Assembly (NCBI GenBank): GCA_964368645.1
Contig: CAYJBY010000021.1
Coordinates: 1-52,869, forward strand
Length of the DNA: 52,869 nucleotides
Source: JAEDHM01 sp964368645
GTDB taxonomy: Bacteria > Bacillota > Clostridia > Christensenellales > CAG-1252
Direction: 5' to 3'
Part shown: one piece after another, positions 1 through 7,403 of the stretch
Layout of the letters: every line of letters begins with the position of its first letter
Position numbering within the stretch: the stretch's first letter is position 1
Position numbers and translations under genes: made by a program
The notes under the pieces: model-generated
Told to the model about the DNA's origin: nothing
Databases searched by the model: none
Seen by the model: the letters and a program-made list of their open reading frames with translations, nothing else

Positions 1-182
1 CGTTGTTGTTCGCGTTGTTGTTCGCGTTGTTGTTCGCGTTGTTGTTCGCGTTGTTATTCGCGTTGTTGTTCGGGCTGTTATTCGCGTTGTTATTCTGGTT
101 GTTATTCGGGCTGTTGTTCGGGTTGTTGTTCGGGCTGTTGTTCTGGGTTATAATTCGCGTTGTAATTCGGGCTGTTATTCAA
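1..182. repeat. 12-bp tandem repeat, about 15 units
   Basis: Unit is roughly CGTTGTTGTTCG, with variants GTTATTCG, GGCTGTT and TGGTTG. It begins at the window edge, so its full length is unknown. Because 12 is a multiple of 3, several frames stay open. The plus strand would give Leu-Leu-Phe-Ala units; the minus strand Asn-Asn-Asn-Ala/Pro units. The minus Asn-rich frame is closed by a stop near position 184 with no ATG, and the plus frame has no ribosome binding site. It may be the end of a gene lying to the left, or non-coding minisatellite DNA. Bases 183-427 are AT-rich with no recognisable gene. Confidence 0.8.
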
Positions 183-427
183 TCAAATCCGCACCGCGGC
201 AATAGGAGCATTAAGGACGCCTTTTTCGCGTCTTGAAGCGGCTTTTCGCTATCCTTATTATATAATTAAGGAATATTCTCTACCGCCGACTTGTACCGCT
301 TTAATTCAAGCTGTTTATTTACGAGTTGTTTTTTTGCCTTTCTAAACCTTTTTTGCTATGGTTTTATATATTCGACATTTTACGACAAAATTCGCAGGTT
401 TTTTGGTTGATTTTCCCATTATATAGC

Positions 428-456
428 TTGTTTTTTATAAAAATTTTCGGTATAAT
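428..456 (+). promoter_or_regulatory. promoter for the 60-residue orphan gene
   Basis: TTGTTT (428-433), a 17-bp spacer, then TATAAT (451-456). It lies 55 bp before the ATG at 512. Confidence 0.6.
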
Positions 457-511
457 TAAGAAAAGTACTGATTAATATAAGCCTTCATTGATTACAATAC
501 AGGAGATATAT

Positions 512-694
512 ATGAACAAAGCTAACTATGACGACATCAAATCAATGAATATTGCTTGCGGTGATATTTTAACTGACCTTAAAATATTTATGGCAGAGCA
601 TTACGTCGGCACCGTTGAGAATAACGGAGAAAGTCTGACTGTGACCTTTGATAACGGACAGAAGTTCAAGGTTACGGCTACGGAGCTCAAATAA
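512..694 (+). CDS. small protein of unknown function upstream of dnaA
   Basis: A 60-residue soluble protein that I do not recognise. The ATG at 512 was chosen because AGGAGA (501-506) lies at ideal spacing; an upstream in-frame start at 488 would overlap this site. The sequence has an amphipathic N-terminal half (MNKANYDDIKSMNIAC) and a C-terminal half resembling two beta strands around a DNGQKF turn, with no signal peptide or membrane segment. It has its own promoter (428-456) and a strong terminator immediately downstream, so it is a monocistronic unit next to the origin, pointing the same way as dnaA. The gene call is good; the function is unknown. Confidence 0.7.
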   Translation: MNKANYDDIKSMNIACGDILTDLKIFMAEHYVGTVENNGESLTVTFDNGQKFKVTATELK

Positions 695-722
695 GGAAGA
701 TTTTGCAAATCTTCCTTTTTTT
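693..722 (+). terminator. intrinsic terminator of the orphan gene
   Basis: AAGGAAGATTT pairs with AAATCTTCCTT across a short TGC loop and is followed by a run of Ts. The stop codon is inside the stem. Confidence 0.85.
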
Positions 723-851
723 GTTTATCCGTTCGGAGGCGAGAGCTAACGCCGTCCGCGTTTTTTGATGATAATAGGGGAATAGCCTAAGCAATCGGAG
801 ATTTTGCGTTCTTTTACCGTATTTTCTGCGCTCTTTAGGTTTATAAAAGTA

Positions 852-880
852 TTGCGTTTTACGGCGTTATATTGTATAAT
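852..880 (+). promoter_or_regulatory. dnaA promoter placing transcription start at the start codon
   Basis: TTGCGT (852-857), a 17-bp spacer, TATAAT (875-880). The expected start of transcription, about 7 bp after the -10 box, falls on the dnaA ATG at 887. No Shine-Dalgarno sequence precedes that ATG, so a leaderless message is predicted. Confidence 0.7.
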
Positions 881-886
881 ATAAGT

Positions 887-2227
887 ATGTCTGAAATCAA
901 AAACTTTTGGAAGGATATACTCAACCGTATTCAGCTGGATATATCTGCCGCCGCTTACGAAATCTATTTTAAGGAGCTTGTTCCCATCGCCTTAGACGGG
1001 GATATTTTGGTCGTAGTTTCGCCCAAGGCGTCTAAGAAAAAGGCTATTGACAACGAGTACAACGGCTTTTTGAAGGCGGCTCTTGCGGAGACCGGCACCC
1101 TAATCAAGGATATCCGCGTTATACTTCCCGACGAGCAGTCCAAGTACGACACCTCGGATACGGAAGAGGACGCAGAACCCAGAATGTCCTCTATCGTATT
1201 TAACAAGTCCTACACCTTTGACAATTTCGTAGTGGGCGAGAGCAACCGTATCGCATCTCAAGCGGCTTTGGCTGTGGCGGAGAACCCGGGGCAGATTTAC
1301 AACCCCTTGTTTATATACGGTCACCCCGGACTCGGCAAAACCCATATTCTCCACGCAATAGGCAACGAGCTGTTGCTCAACAACCCCAATCTTAAGGTGC
1401 TTTACACCACGGCGGAGAACTTTACCAACGACTACACCTTATCCATAGGCGGAGCGAAGAATAAGGAAGTTGTCAAGGCTTTCAAACAGAAGTACAGAGA
1501 GCTGGACGTGCTTATGATAGACGACGTGCAGTTTTTTGAAAAGACGGAGAAGACGCAGGAAGAGCTGTTCCATATCTTCAACGACCTATACGACGTAGGC
1601 AAGCAGATTATACTGTCTTCCGACCGTCCTATCCGCAACCTCAAGCTGTTAGACGACAGACTTTCCAGTCGTTTTGCCGCAGGTATAACCGTGGATATAG
1701 CAGTACCCGACCTTGAAACGCGTATCGCGATAGTCGAGAAGAAGGCAATAGGCTTTAACTATATACTGCCTAAGGACGTCGGCGTTTATCTTGCCAATAA
1801 GGAGCAGAATAACGTCAGAATACTGGAGGGTATGCTTAAGACGGTAGGGCTTTACGCCAACCTGAAGCAACAGCCCATCACTCTGCCCTTGGCACGCGAG
1901 GCGTTGAGGGAAACGCAGGAGAACACAGAGGAACACCTTTCTATGAAGAAGGTGGTTGACCGCTGTTCAAAGTATTTCGGAGTAATAGCGGAAGACGTAC
2001 TGGGCAAACGCCGCACCAAAAAGCTGGTTGAGCCCAGACAGTTCGCAATGTACCTGATAACCGTACTTATACCCGTAATACCTCTTTCCACGATAGGGGA
2101 TTACTTCAATAAGGACCATACCACGGTTATCAACGCAAGAGATAAGATTGCCGCTCTTAAAAACGATAACGATCCTCACACAATACTGGTTTTAGAGGAC
2201 CTTATGCGGCACATACTGGAGCAATAA
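887..2227 (+). CDS. dnaA: chromosomal replication initiator DnaA
   Basis: DnaA binds DnaA boxes at oriC, oligomerises with ATP and melts the origin. The 446-residue protein has the four expected parts: an N-terminal domain (1-80, starting MSEIKNFWKDIL), a short acidic linker (82-100), the AAA+ core with Walker A GHPGLGKT (145-152), Walker B LMIDDVQF (209-216) and the RLSSRF arginine region (258-263), and a C-terminal helix-turn-helix with the signature DHTTV (410-414). A TTG at 872 would add five residues, but it overlaps the -10 box; the ATG at 887 fits the family start. It is the first gene of the replication block and is followed by the probable origin. No frameshift or missing motif is seen. 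Confidence 0.97.
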   Translation: MSEIKNFWKDILNRIQLDISAAAYEIYFKELVPIALDGDILVVVSPKASKKKAIDNEYNGFLKAALAETGTLIKDIRVILPDEQSKYDTSDTEEDAEPRMSSIVFNKSYTFDNFVVGESNRIASQAALAVAENPGQIYNPLFIYGHPGLGKTHILHAIGNELLLNNPNLKVLYTTAENFTNDYTLSIGGAKNKEVVKAFKQKYRELDVLMIDDVQFFEKTEKTQEELFHIFNDLYDVGKQIILSSDRPIRNLKLLDDRLSSRFAAGITVDIAVPDLETRIAIVEKKAIGFNYILPKDVGVYLANKEQNNVRILEGMLKTVGLYANLKQQPITLPLAREALRETQENTEEHLSMKKVVDRCSKYFGVIAEDVLGKRRTKKLVEPRQFAMYLITVLIPVIPLSTIGDYFNKDHTTVINARDKIAALKNDNDPHTILVLEDLMRHILEQ

Positions 2228-2345
2228 GTGGATAACTTAGCTTACCAACATTGTAACAACACTCAATCCACCTGTTACCCACAACCTATGCACATTACAA
2301 TTTGCCGATAATATAGGAGAAAAATAGAGTTTTCCACTTATTAAG
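2228..2345. other. probable replication origin (oriC) between dnaA and dnaN
   Basis: This AT-rich spacer holds a cluster of near-consensus DnaA boxes (consensus TTATNCACA): AGTGGATAA at 2227-2235 (reverse orientation, 8 of 9), TTACCCACA at 2275-2283 (8 of 9), CTATGCACA at 2286-2294 (8 of 9) and TTTTCCACT at 2330-2338 (7 of 9). It is followed by AT-rich DNA (2338-2372) that could serve as the unwinding element. No comparable cluster was seen upstream of dnaA. Confidence 0.7.
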
Positions 2346-2389
2346 GCTGCTTATTATAATCAATATTATTATCAAGAAGGAGTAAAAAA

Positions 2390-3499
2390 ATGAAATTAAT
2401 CTGTGACGGTCTTGCGCTTACCGAAGCTATCAATAAAGTAATCAAGGCTATGCCGGTGAAAAAAAGCTCCGCCGTACTGGAATGTATTAAGCTGGAGGCA
2501 TACGACAATACTATAACCTTAACCTGCACCGATACAGAGCTTACAATCGTCAAGAAAATAGTTGCCGACGTGAAAATCGAGGGTGAGATACTTATCCCCG
2601 GCAGATTTTTCTCGGACTTTACCCGTAAGCTGGACAGCGACAATATATCTCTTGAAAGCGTCAACGATAACAAAAAACTTATTATCAAATACGGCGACAA
2701 CGAGGGCTATATCAACTGCTTTGAGGTTAGCGAGTATCCCTTAATCAACGCTTTCGACGGTAACAACTATATCGTTATGTCCAAAAAGGACTTTAAGGAA
2801 GCGGTAGATAAGACTATATTCTCCACCTCTATAGAGGAGTCCAGACAGATACTTAAGGGCTGTTTGTTCGAAATCAACGAGGACACCTTAAGCGTAGTGG
2901 CGTTAGACGGTTATCGTATGGCGGTTTGCCGCAAGGCATATAAAGAAAGCAACGCCGCAGGCAAGAGCATAGTAGTGCCTGCAAGAAGCTTATCCGAGAT
3001 AGAAAAGCTGATTACCACAGACGACGAGGACGTAAAGATTACGTTTACGGCGGACAAGCTGATGGTGGACGTGGACAGCACGGTTATAATCAGCCGCTTA
3101 ATAAACGGGGATTTTGTCAAGTACAACAACATTATTCCGCAGGATTTCGTAACGGTGGTAACTATCGACCGCAAGAAGTTTTTGGGAAGTATCGACAGAG
3201 CTACGGTTGTTTCCAAGCAGTCCAAAAACAATATGGTTAAGATGGACATTAAGTCCGAGATAATAACCGTTGACAGTAACTCCGAGCAGGGCAATATGAG
3301 AGAGCAGTTTGCCGTCAAGAACGAGGGCAAGGAGAACGTAATTTGCTTTAACGGCAAGTATCTGATAGACTTTTTAAGCGTGATAGACGACGAGTTTATC
3401 CAAATGAAAATTAAGGCGAGCAACAGTCCTTGCGTTTTCACGCAGGTTGACAAAGAGGAGTCGCTCTTCCTTATATTACCTATGAGAATTACAACCTGA
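2390..3499 (+). CDS. dnaN: DNA polymerase III beta sliding clamp
   Basis: The ring-shaped processivity factor that tethers DNA polymerase III to DNA. At 369 residues it matches the family's three-domain length. The N-terminus MKLICDGLALTEAINKV and the C-terminal block ending ILPMRI are typical, and the C-terminal region binds clamp-binding peptides. The ribosome binding site AGAAGGAG lies 8 bp before the ATG. It follows oriC, and the next gene (DUF1292) starts 28 bp downstream, suggesting cotranscription. No anomalies were seen. Confidence 0.96.
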   Translation: MKLICDGLALTEAINKVIKAMPVKKSSAVLECIKLEAYDNTITLTCTDTELTIVKKIVADVKIEGEILIPGRFFSDFTRKLDSDNISLESVNDNKKLIIKYGDNEGYINCFEVSEYPLINAFDGNNYIVMSKKDFKEAVDKTIFSTSIEESRQILKGCLFEINEDTLSVVALDGYRMAVCRKAYKESNAAGKSIVVPARSLSEIEKLITTDDEDVKITFTADKLMVDVDSTVIISRLINGDFVKYNNIIPQDFVTVVTIDRKKFLGSIDRATVVSKQSKNNMVKMDIKSEIITVDSNSEQGNMREQFAVKNEGKENVICFNGKYLIDFLSVIDDEFIQMKIKASNSPCVFTQVDKEESLFLILPMRITT

Positions 3500-3527
3500 T
3501 AACAGGACAAGCCATAAGGAGATATTT

Positions 3528-3857
3528 ATGAAAGACAGTGACAACGTAATAAAACAAATACTGGACGAGGAATACGACGGAGATATAGTCCTAGTTGACG
3601 AGAACGATAAGGAGTTTACCTTCAATCAGTTGGCGGTGATTCCCTTCAACGACGAGCTGTACTGCGTGCTTAAGCCCGTAACAGAGATGGAAGGCGTAGG
3701 CGAAGACGACGTAATGGTTTTCCATATACTGCTTGACGATACCGCCGAGACAGAGGACGAAGCTATGGAAAACGGCTATTTGGAGATAGAGGAAGACGAC
3801 AGCATAGCTGACGAGGTATTTAAGGAATATCTGGAGATGCTGGATTCAGAGGAATGA
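3528..3857 (+). CDS. DUF1292 (YrzB-like) acidic protein
   Basis: A 109-residue, strongly acidic cytosolic protein. The stretch 'GDIVLVDENDKEFTFNQL', followed by a beta-rich segment with VLKPV, matches the DUF1292 pattern, whose members begin with an 'ITLVDEDG..F' strand pair. The family's function is unknown. The C-terminus is a run of Glu/Asp (EIEEDDSIADEVFKEYLE). It is preceded by AAGGAGAT and closed by a terminator. In many Bacillota the dnaN-recF gap holds a small S4-domain RNA-binding protein (yaaA); here this unrelated gene occupies that place. I infer no replication function from position alone. Confidence 0.8.
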   Translation: MKDSDNVIKQILDEEYDGDIVLVDENDKEFTFNQLAVIPFNDELYCVLKPVTEMEGVGEDDVMVFHILLDDTAETEDEAMENGYLEIEEDDSIADEVFKEYLEMLDSEE

Positions 3858-3861
3858 AAGT

Positions 3862-3890
3862 AACGGCTCGAGGTTTTTCGAGCCGTTTTA
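3862..3890 (+). terminator. terminator after the DUF1292 gene
   Basis: AACGGCTCGA pairs with TCGAGCCGTT around a GGTTTT loop, followed by TTAATA. It separates dnaN-DUF1292 from recF, so recF probably has its own promoter in 3891-4002. Confidence 0.75.
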
Positions 3891-4002
3891 ATACTTTATT
3901 TCGGCTGTGGTAAAGCAAAACCGCATTATTGTTAAAATGGTACGTCTTTAGGATTAAAAGGCTGTTATAAGCCGATTTTAAGAGGATAATCAACGGCAGA
4001 GT

Positions 4003-5067
4003 ATGTTTGTCAAGGAACTGACGCTTAACGATTTTCGCAATTACGAGAGAAAGTCCGTAACCTTTACGGACGGTCTTAACGTGGTTTGCGGAGCTAATGC
4101 CGTGGGAAAAACCAATCTTATAGAGGGCGTATATATCTGCGGCGTGGGGCGTTCCCCGAGAACCGCCAAGGAAAAGGATTTAATCCGTTGGGGAGCTAAC
4201 GGTTTCGGGGTTAAGCTAAGCATAGCCAAGCGGTTCAAAAGCTGTGAATTAGAATACCGTTACAACGATAAGGGCGAAAAGCGCATATCGGTGGACGGCG
4301 CGGGGATTACCAGAATAGCGGAGCTGATGGGCGTGCTTAACGTGGTGTTTTTTTCACCTGACGAGCTGAAAATGATTAAGGACGCGCCGGGTGAACGCCG
4401 CCGGTTTATGGATATAAGCCTGTGTCAGCAGAACCGAGTTTATTTTTACACGCTGTCCAAGTACAACAGGATACTTCAAAACCGCAACAAGCTGATTAAG
4501 GAAAAGCCCTTAAGCTACCTTGAAAACGTCCTTCCCGTGTGGAACGAGCAGTTAGCCGAGGAAGGGGCAAGGCTGATTACGGCGAGAAAAGAGTTTTTGG
4601 AAACCGTCAGCCCCATAGCGGACGGGATTCACAGAAGTATAGCAGGCGAAAACGAGAATTTAACCATTGCCTACGAGACCAACACAGAGGGCGCAACGGA
4701 ACAGGAGCTTAAGGCGGCGTTATTGGACAACCTTAATTCCAAGCTGAACCGCGAAAAGGAACTGGGCTACACCTTAACAGGGCCGCACAGAGATGATTTT
4801 TCCGTAAAAACCAAGGGGGTTGACCTGCGTAGTTTCGGCAGTCAAGGACAGCAGCGCACCGCAAGCCTTGTGATAAAGCTCGCCGAGGTTAGATATTTTG
4901 AAAAGGAAACGGGCGAAAAGCCTGTTCTTCTCCTGGACGACGTGCTGTCCGAGCTGGACGAAAGCAGACGAAGCAATCTTTTAAGCGCGACCAAGGGCAT
5001 ACAGACTATATTGACCTGTACCGAATATACGGAAAACGAGCCTGCCAATATAATCAGACTTTCATAG
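4003..5067 (+). CDS. recF: DNA replication and repair protein RecF
   Basis: RecF is an SMC-like ATPase that loads RecA at single-strand gaps with RecO and RecR. At 354 residues it is close to the usual 360-370. It shows the N-terminal LTLNDFRNYE strand, Walker A GANAVGKT (30-37), the ABC-type signature SFGSQGQQRT, and Walker B LLLDDVLSELD near the C-terminus. The start ATG has only a weak ribosome binding site (AGAGGATAATC some distance upstream). It stands alone between a terminator and the gyrB promoter. The family assignment is clear. Confidence 0.96.
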   Translation: MFVKELTLNDFRNYERKSVTFTDGLNVVCGANAVGKTNLIEGVYICGVGRSPRTAKEKDLIRWGANGFGVKLSIAKRFKSCELEYRYNDKGEKRISVDGAGITRIAELMGVLNVVFFSPDELKMIKDAPGERRRFMDISLCQQNRVYFYTLSKYNRILQNRNKLIKEKPLSYLENVLPVWNEQLAEEGARLITARKEFLETVSPIADGIHRSIAGENENLTIAYETNTEGATEQELKAALLDNLNSKLNREKELGYTLTGPHRDDFSVKTKGVDLRSFGSQGQQRTASLVIKLAEVRYFEKETGEKPVLLLDDVLSELDESRRSNLLSATKGIQTILTCTEYTENEPANIIRLS

Positions 5068-5191
5068 CGTTAGTTTTCCGCCGCATTTTTTATATTATCA
5101 ACAACTGCCGCGTGTAGCCGCGAAAAAGCAGGATTATCGGGCAATTATCGGCGTTTTCAGCCCTTAGCGTATTTTATTTTTTGATAAAACC

Positions 5192-5220
5192 TTTACATTA
5201 TAAAAAAATTATTATATAAT
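5192..5220 (+). promoter_or_regulatory. gyrB-gyrA promoter
   Basis: TTTACA (5192-5197), a 17-bp spacer, TATAAT (5215-5220). The predicted start is near 5227, giving a leader of about 250 nt before gyrB. Confidence 0.8.
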
Positions 5221-5225
5221 ATATT

Positions 5226-5274
5226 CGTGCGCGTGTGCATACGCGCACGTATGCGTGTGCGCTCGCACGTGTAT
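5226..5274 (+). promoter_or_regulatory. alternating purine-pyrimidine tract forming a 5'-terminal hairpin
   Basis: From 5226 to 5262, 37 bases alternate pyrimidine and purine without a break, mainly CG, TG and CA steps. Alternation continues after one interruption to 5274. GTGCGCGT (5227-5234) is the exact reverse complement of ACGCGCAC (5241-5248), so the RNA would begin with an 8-bp hairpin. The DNA form is Z-DNA-prone. The rest of the leader (5275-5469) has no convincing gene. Confidence 0.7.
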
Positions 5275-5479
5275 CTATGTATTAACGTATGCGTGAGGGC
5301 GGCGCAAAACAAGCGTCGGCAATATTTACAAGGGCTGTAGGGGATACCTTACGAGCCGTATTAGGGTTAAGGCTTGCGGTCGGTCGGAGACGGCTTATCC
5401 GTAAGACGAGGAAAATAAGTTCTCGCAGGGAGCGGGAAGGACGGGTTTCCGTCGTTGCAACTAATTTGCGGAGGTAAAA

Positions 5480-7393
5480 ATGGACAGTAAGATGACACAG
5501 AACAACTACACTCAAGACGCTATTCAGGTGCTTGAGGGTTTGGAGCCTGTCAGGGTTAGACCCGGTATGTATATAGGCTCTACGGACGAGAGAGGTTTGC
5601 ACCATCTCGTTTCCGAAATCGTCGATAACAGTATTGACGAGGCTCTTGCCGGTTATTGCGATAAGATTAACGTAATAGTCAACAAGGACGGCTCCGTTAC
5701 CGTCAAGGATAACGGCAGAGGTATCCCTACGGGTATTAAGGAGAAGGAAGGTATATCGGCGGTTGAGCTGGTATTAACCAAGCTCCACGCAGGCGGCAAG
5801 TTCGGCGGCACCGGATACACCATTTCCGGCGGTCTGCACGGCGTAGGCTTATCTGTAGTCAACGCCTTGTCCGAACACCTTTACGTAGAGGTTCACCAGA
5901 ACGGTCACGTTTACAAACAGCACTATATGCGCGGTATTCCGCAGGAAAGATTGTACGTGGACGGCGACTGCAACGATACGGGCACAATAGTGACTTTCTA
6001 TCCCGACGACCAGATTTTCGAAACGCTGGAGTTTAAGTATTCTATTCTGAAACAGCGTTTGAGAGAGCTTGCTTATCTGAACAAGGGCTTGTATATAGCC
6101 ATTGAGGATTTGCGCCCCGAGGAGCCTCTTAAGGACGAATTTAAGTACGACGGCGGCATTATCCATTACGTTGAGGACCTTAACGCAGGCAAGACCACTC
6201 TGTTCAAAAACACCGTTTATATCTGCGAGGCAACGGACAACGGAGAGGTTGAGATAGCTTTACAGTACAACGACAGCTACAGCGAGGTAATCTACGCTTA
6301 CGCCAACAACATTAACACCGAGGAGGGCGGCACTCACCTAGACGGTTTTAAGAACACCCTTACCCGTGTAATCAACGCCTACGGCAAGAAGGAGGGCTTG
6401 TTAAAGGAGTCCGATTCTTTAAGCGGCGACGACGTAAGAGAAGGTCTTGTGGCGGTAATTTCCGTCAAGCTGACCAACCCCCAGTTCGAGGGACAGACCA
6501 AGACCAAGCTGGGCAACAGCGAGATGCGTACTATCGTAGGCAAGGTTTTGACCGACGAGCTTAACACCTATTTCGAGGAGAACCCCAAGGACAGCCGCGA
6601 GGTTATACTCCGCTCGCTTACCGCGCAGAAGGCGCGTGAGGCGGCTCGTAAGGCAAGAGAGGACGCCAGACGTAAAAGCCCCTTAGAGAGCTGTTCCCTT
6701 CCCGGCAAGCTTTCCGATTGCAGTGAGCGCGACGCCACCAAGTGTGAAGTTTATCTGGTTGAGGGCGATTCCGCAGGCGGCAGTGCCAAGCAGGGCAGAG
6801 ATCGCCGTTTTCAGGCGATACTTCCCTTAAGAGGTAAGATTCTCAACGTGGAGAAAGCAAGACTCAACAGAGTTTTGGAGAACGACGAGATTAAGGCTAT
6901 GATTACCGCCTTCGGTTGCGGCATAGGCGACGACTTCAACGAGGAAAAACTGCGCTACGCCCGTATTATATGTATGACCGATGCCGATGTGGACGGCAGT
7001 CATATCCGTATTTTGCTTTTGACCTTCTTCTTCCGCTTTATGAAACCTCTTATCGAGAGAGGACACGTCTTTATCGCACAGCCCCCTCTTTACAAGGTTA
7101 CTAAGGGCAAGCAGGAGCTGTACTTCTACGACGACGCGGCTTTGGACAAGTATTTCGAGACCAACAGTCACAAGGGCATCGACCTTCAGCGTTACAAGGG
7201 CTTGGGCGAGATGAACCCGGAGCAGCTTTGGGAAACCACAATGAACCCTGCCTCCCGTATCCTTTTGCAGGTTACTATGGAGGACGCTATTCAGGCAGAG
7301 TACCTGTTCACGCTGTTAATGGGAGATTCCCCCGAATTAAGACGTGAATTTATCGAGCAGAACGCCACGCTCGTAACCGATTTGGACGTATAA
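5480..7393 (+). CDS. gyrB: DNA gyrase subunit B
   Basis: The ATPase subunit of the type II topoisomerase that introduces negative supercoils; it works as A2B2 with GyrA. At 637 residues it is the short Gram-positive form. It has the GHKL ATP-binding motifs (EIVDNSIDEA, DNGRGIP, GGLHGVG) and a TOPRIM domain with EGDSAGGSAKQGRDRR, PLRGKILNVEK and the acidic DADVDGSHI metal site. The QRDR residues corresponding to E. coli D426 and K447 are present, so no classical resistance change is visible. GGAGG lies 5 bp before the ATG. gyrA starts 10 bp downstream, so the two are cotranscribed. Confidence 0.97.
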   Translation: MDSKMTQNNYTQDAIQVLEGLEPVRVRPGMYIGSTDERGLHHLVSEIVDNSIDEALAGYCDKINVIVNKDGSVTVKDNGRGIPTGIKEKEGISAVELVLTKLHAGGKFGGTGYTISGGLHGVGLSVVNALSEHLYVEVHQNGHVYKQHYMRGIPQERLYVDGDCNDTGTIVTFYPDDQIFETLEFKYSILKQRLRELAYLNKGLYIAIEDLRPEEPLKDEFKYDGGIIHYVEDLNAGKTTLFKNTVYICEATDNGEVEIALQYNDSYSEVIYAYANNINTEEGGTHLDGFKNTLTRVINAYGKKEGLLKESDSLSGDDVREGLVAVISVKLTNPQFEGQTKTKLGNSEMRTIVGKVLTDELNTYFEENPKDSREVILRSLTAQKAREAARKAREDARRKSPLESCSLPGKLSDCSERDATKCEVYLVEGDSAGGSAKQGRDRRFQAILPLRGKILNVEKARLNRVLENDEIKAMITAFGCGIGDDFNEEKLRYARIICMTDADVDGSHIRILLLTFFFRFMKPLIERGHVFIAQPPLYKVTKGKQELYFYDDAALDKYFETNSHKGIDLQRYKGLGEMNPEQLWETTMNPASRILLQVTMEDAIQAEYLFTLLMGDSPELRREFIEQNATLVTDLDV

Positions 7394-7403
7394 GGAGAGC
7401 ATT

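Noticed and set aside
3..236. Leu/Phe-rich protein from the 12-bp repeat
   Set aside because: The frame is open only because the repeat length is a multiple of three. No start signal is visible and other frames are equally open.
5289..5477. 62-residue reading frame in the gyrB leader as a leader peptide
   Set aside because: No ribosome binding site. It is Arg-rich from GC-biased DNA and ends only because the TAA falls in the gyrB Shine-Dalgarno region.
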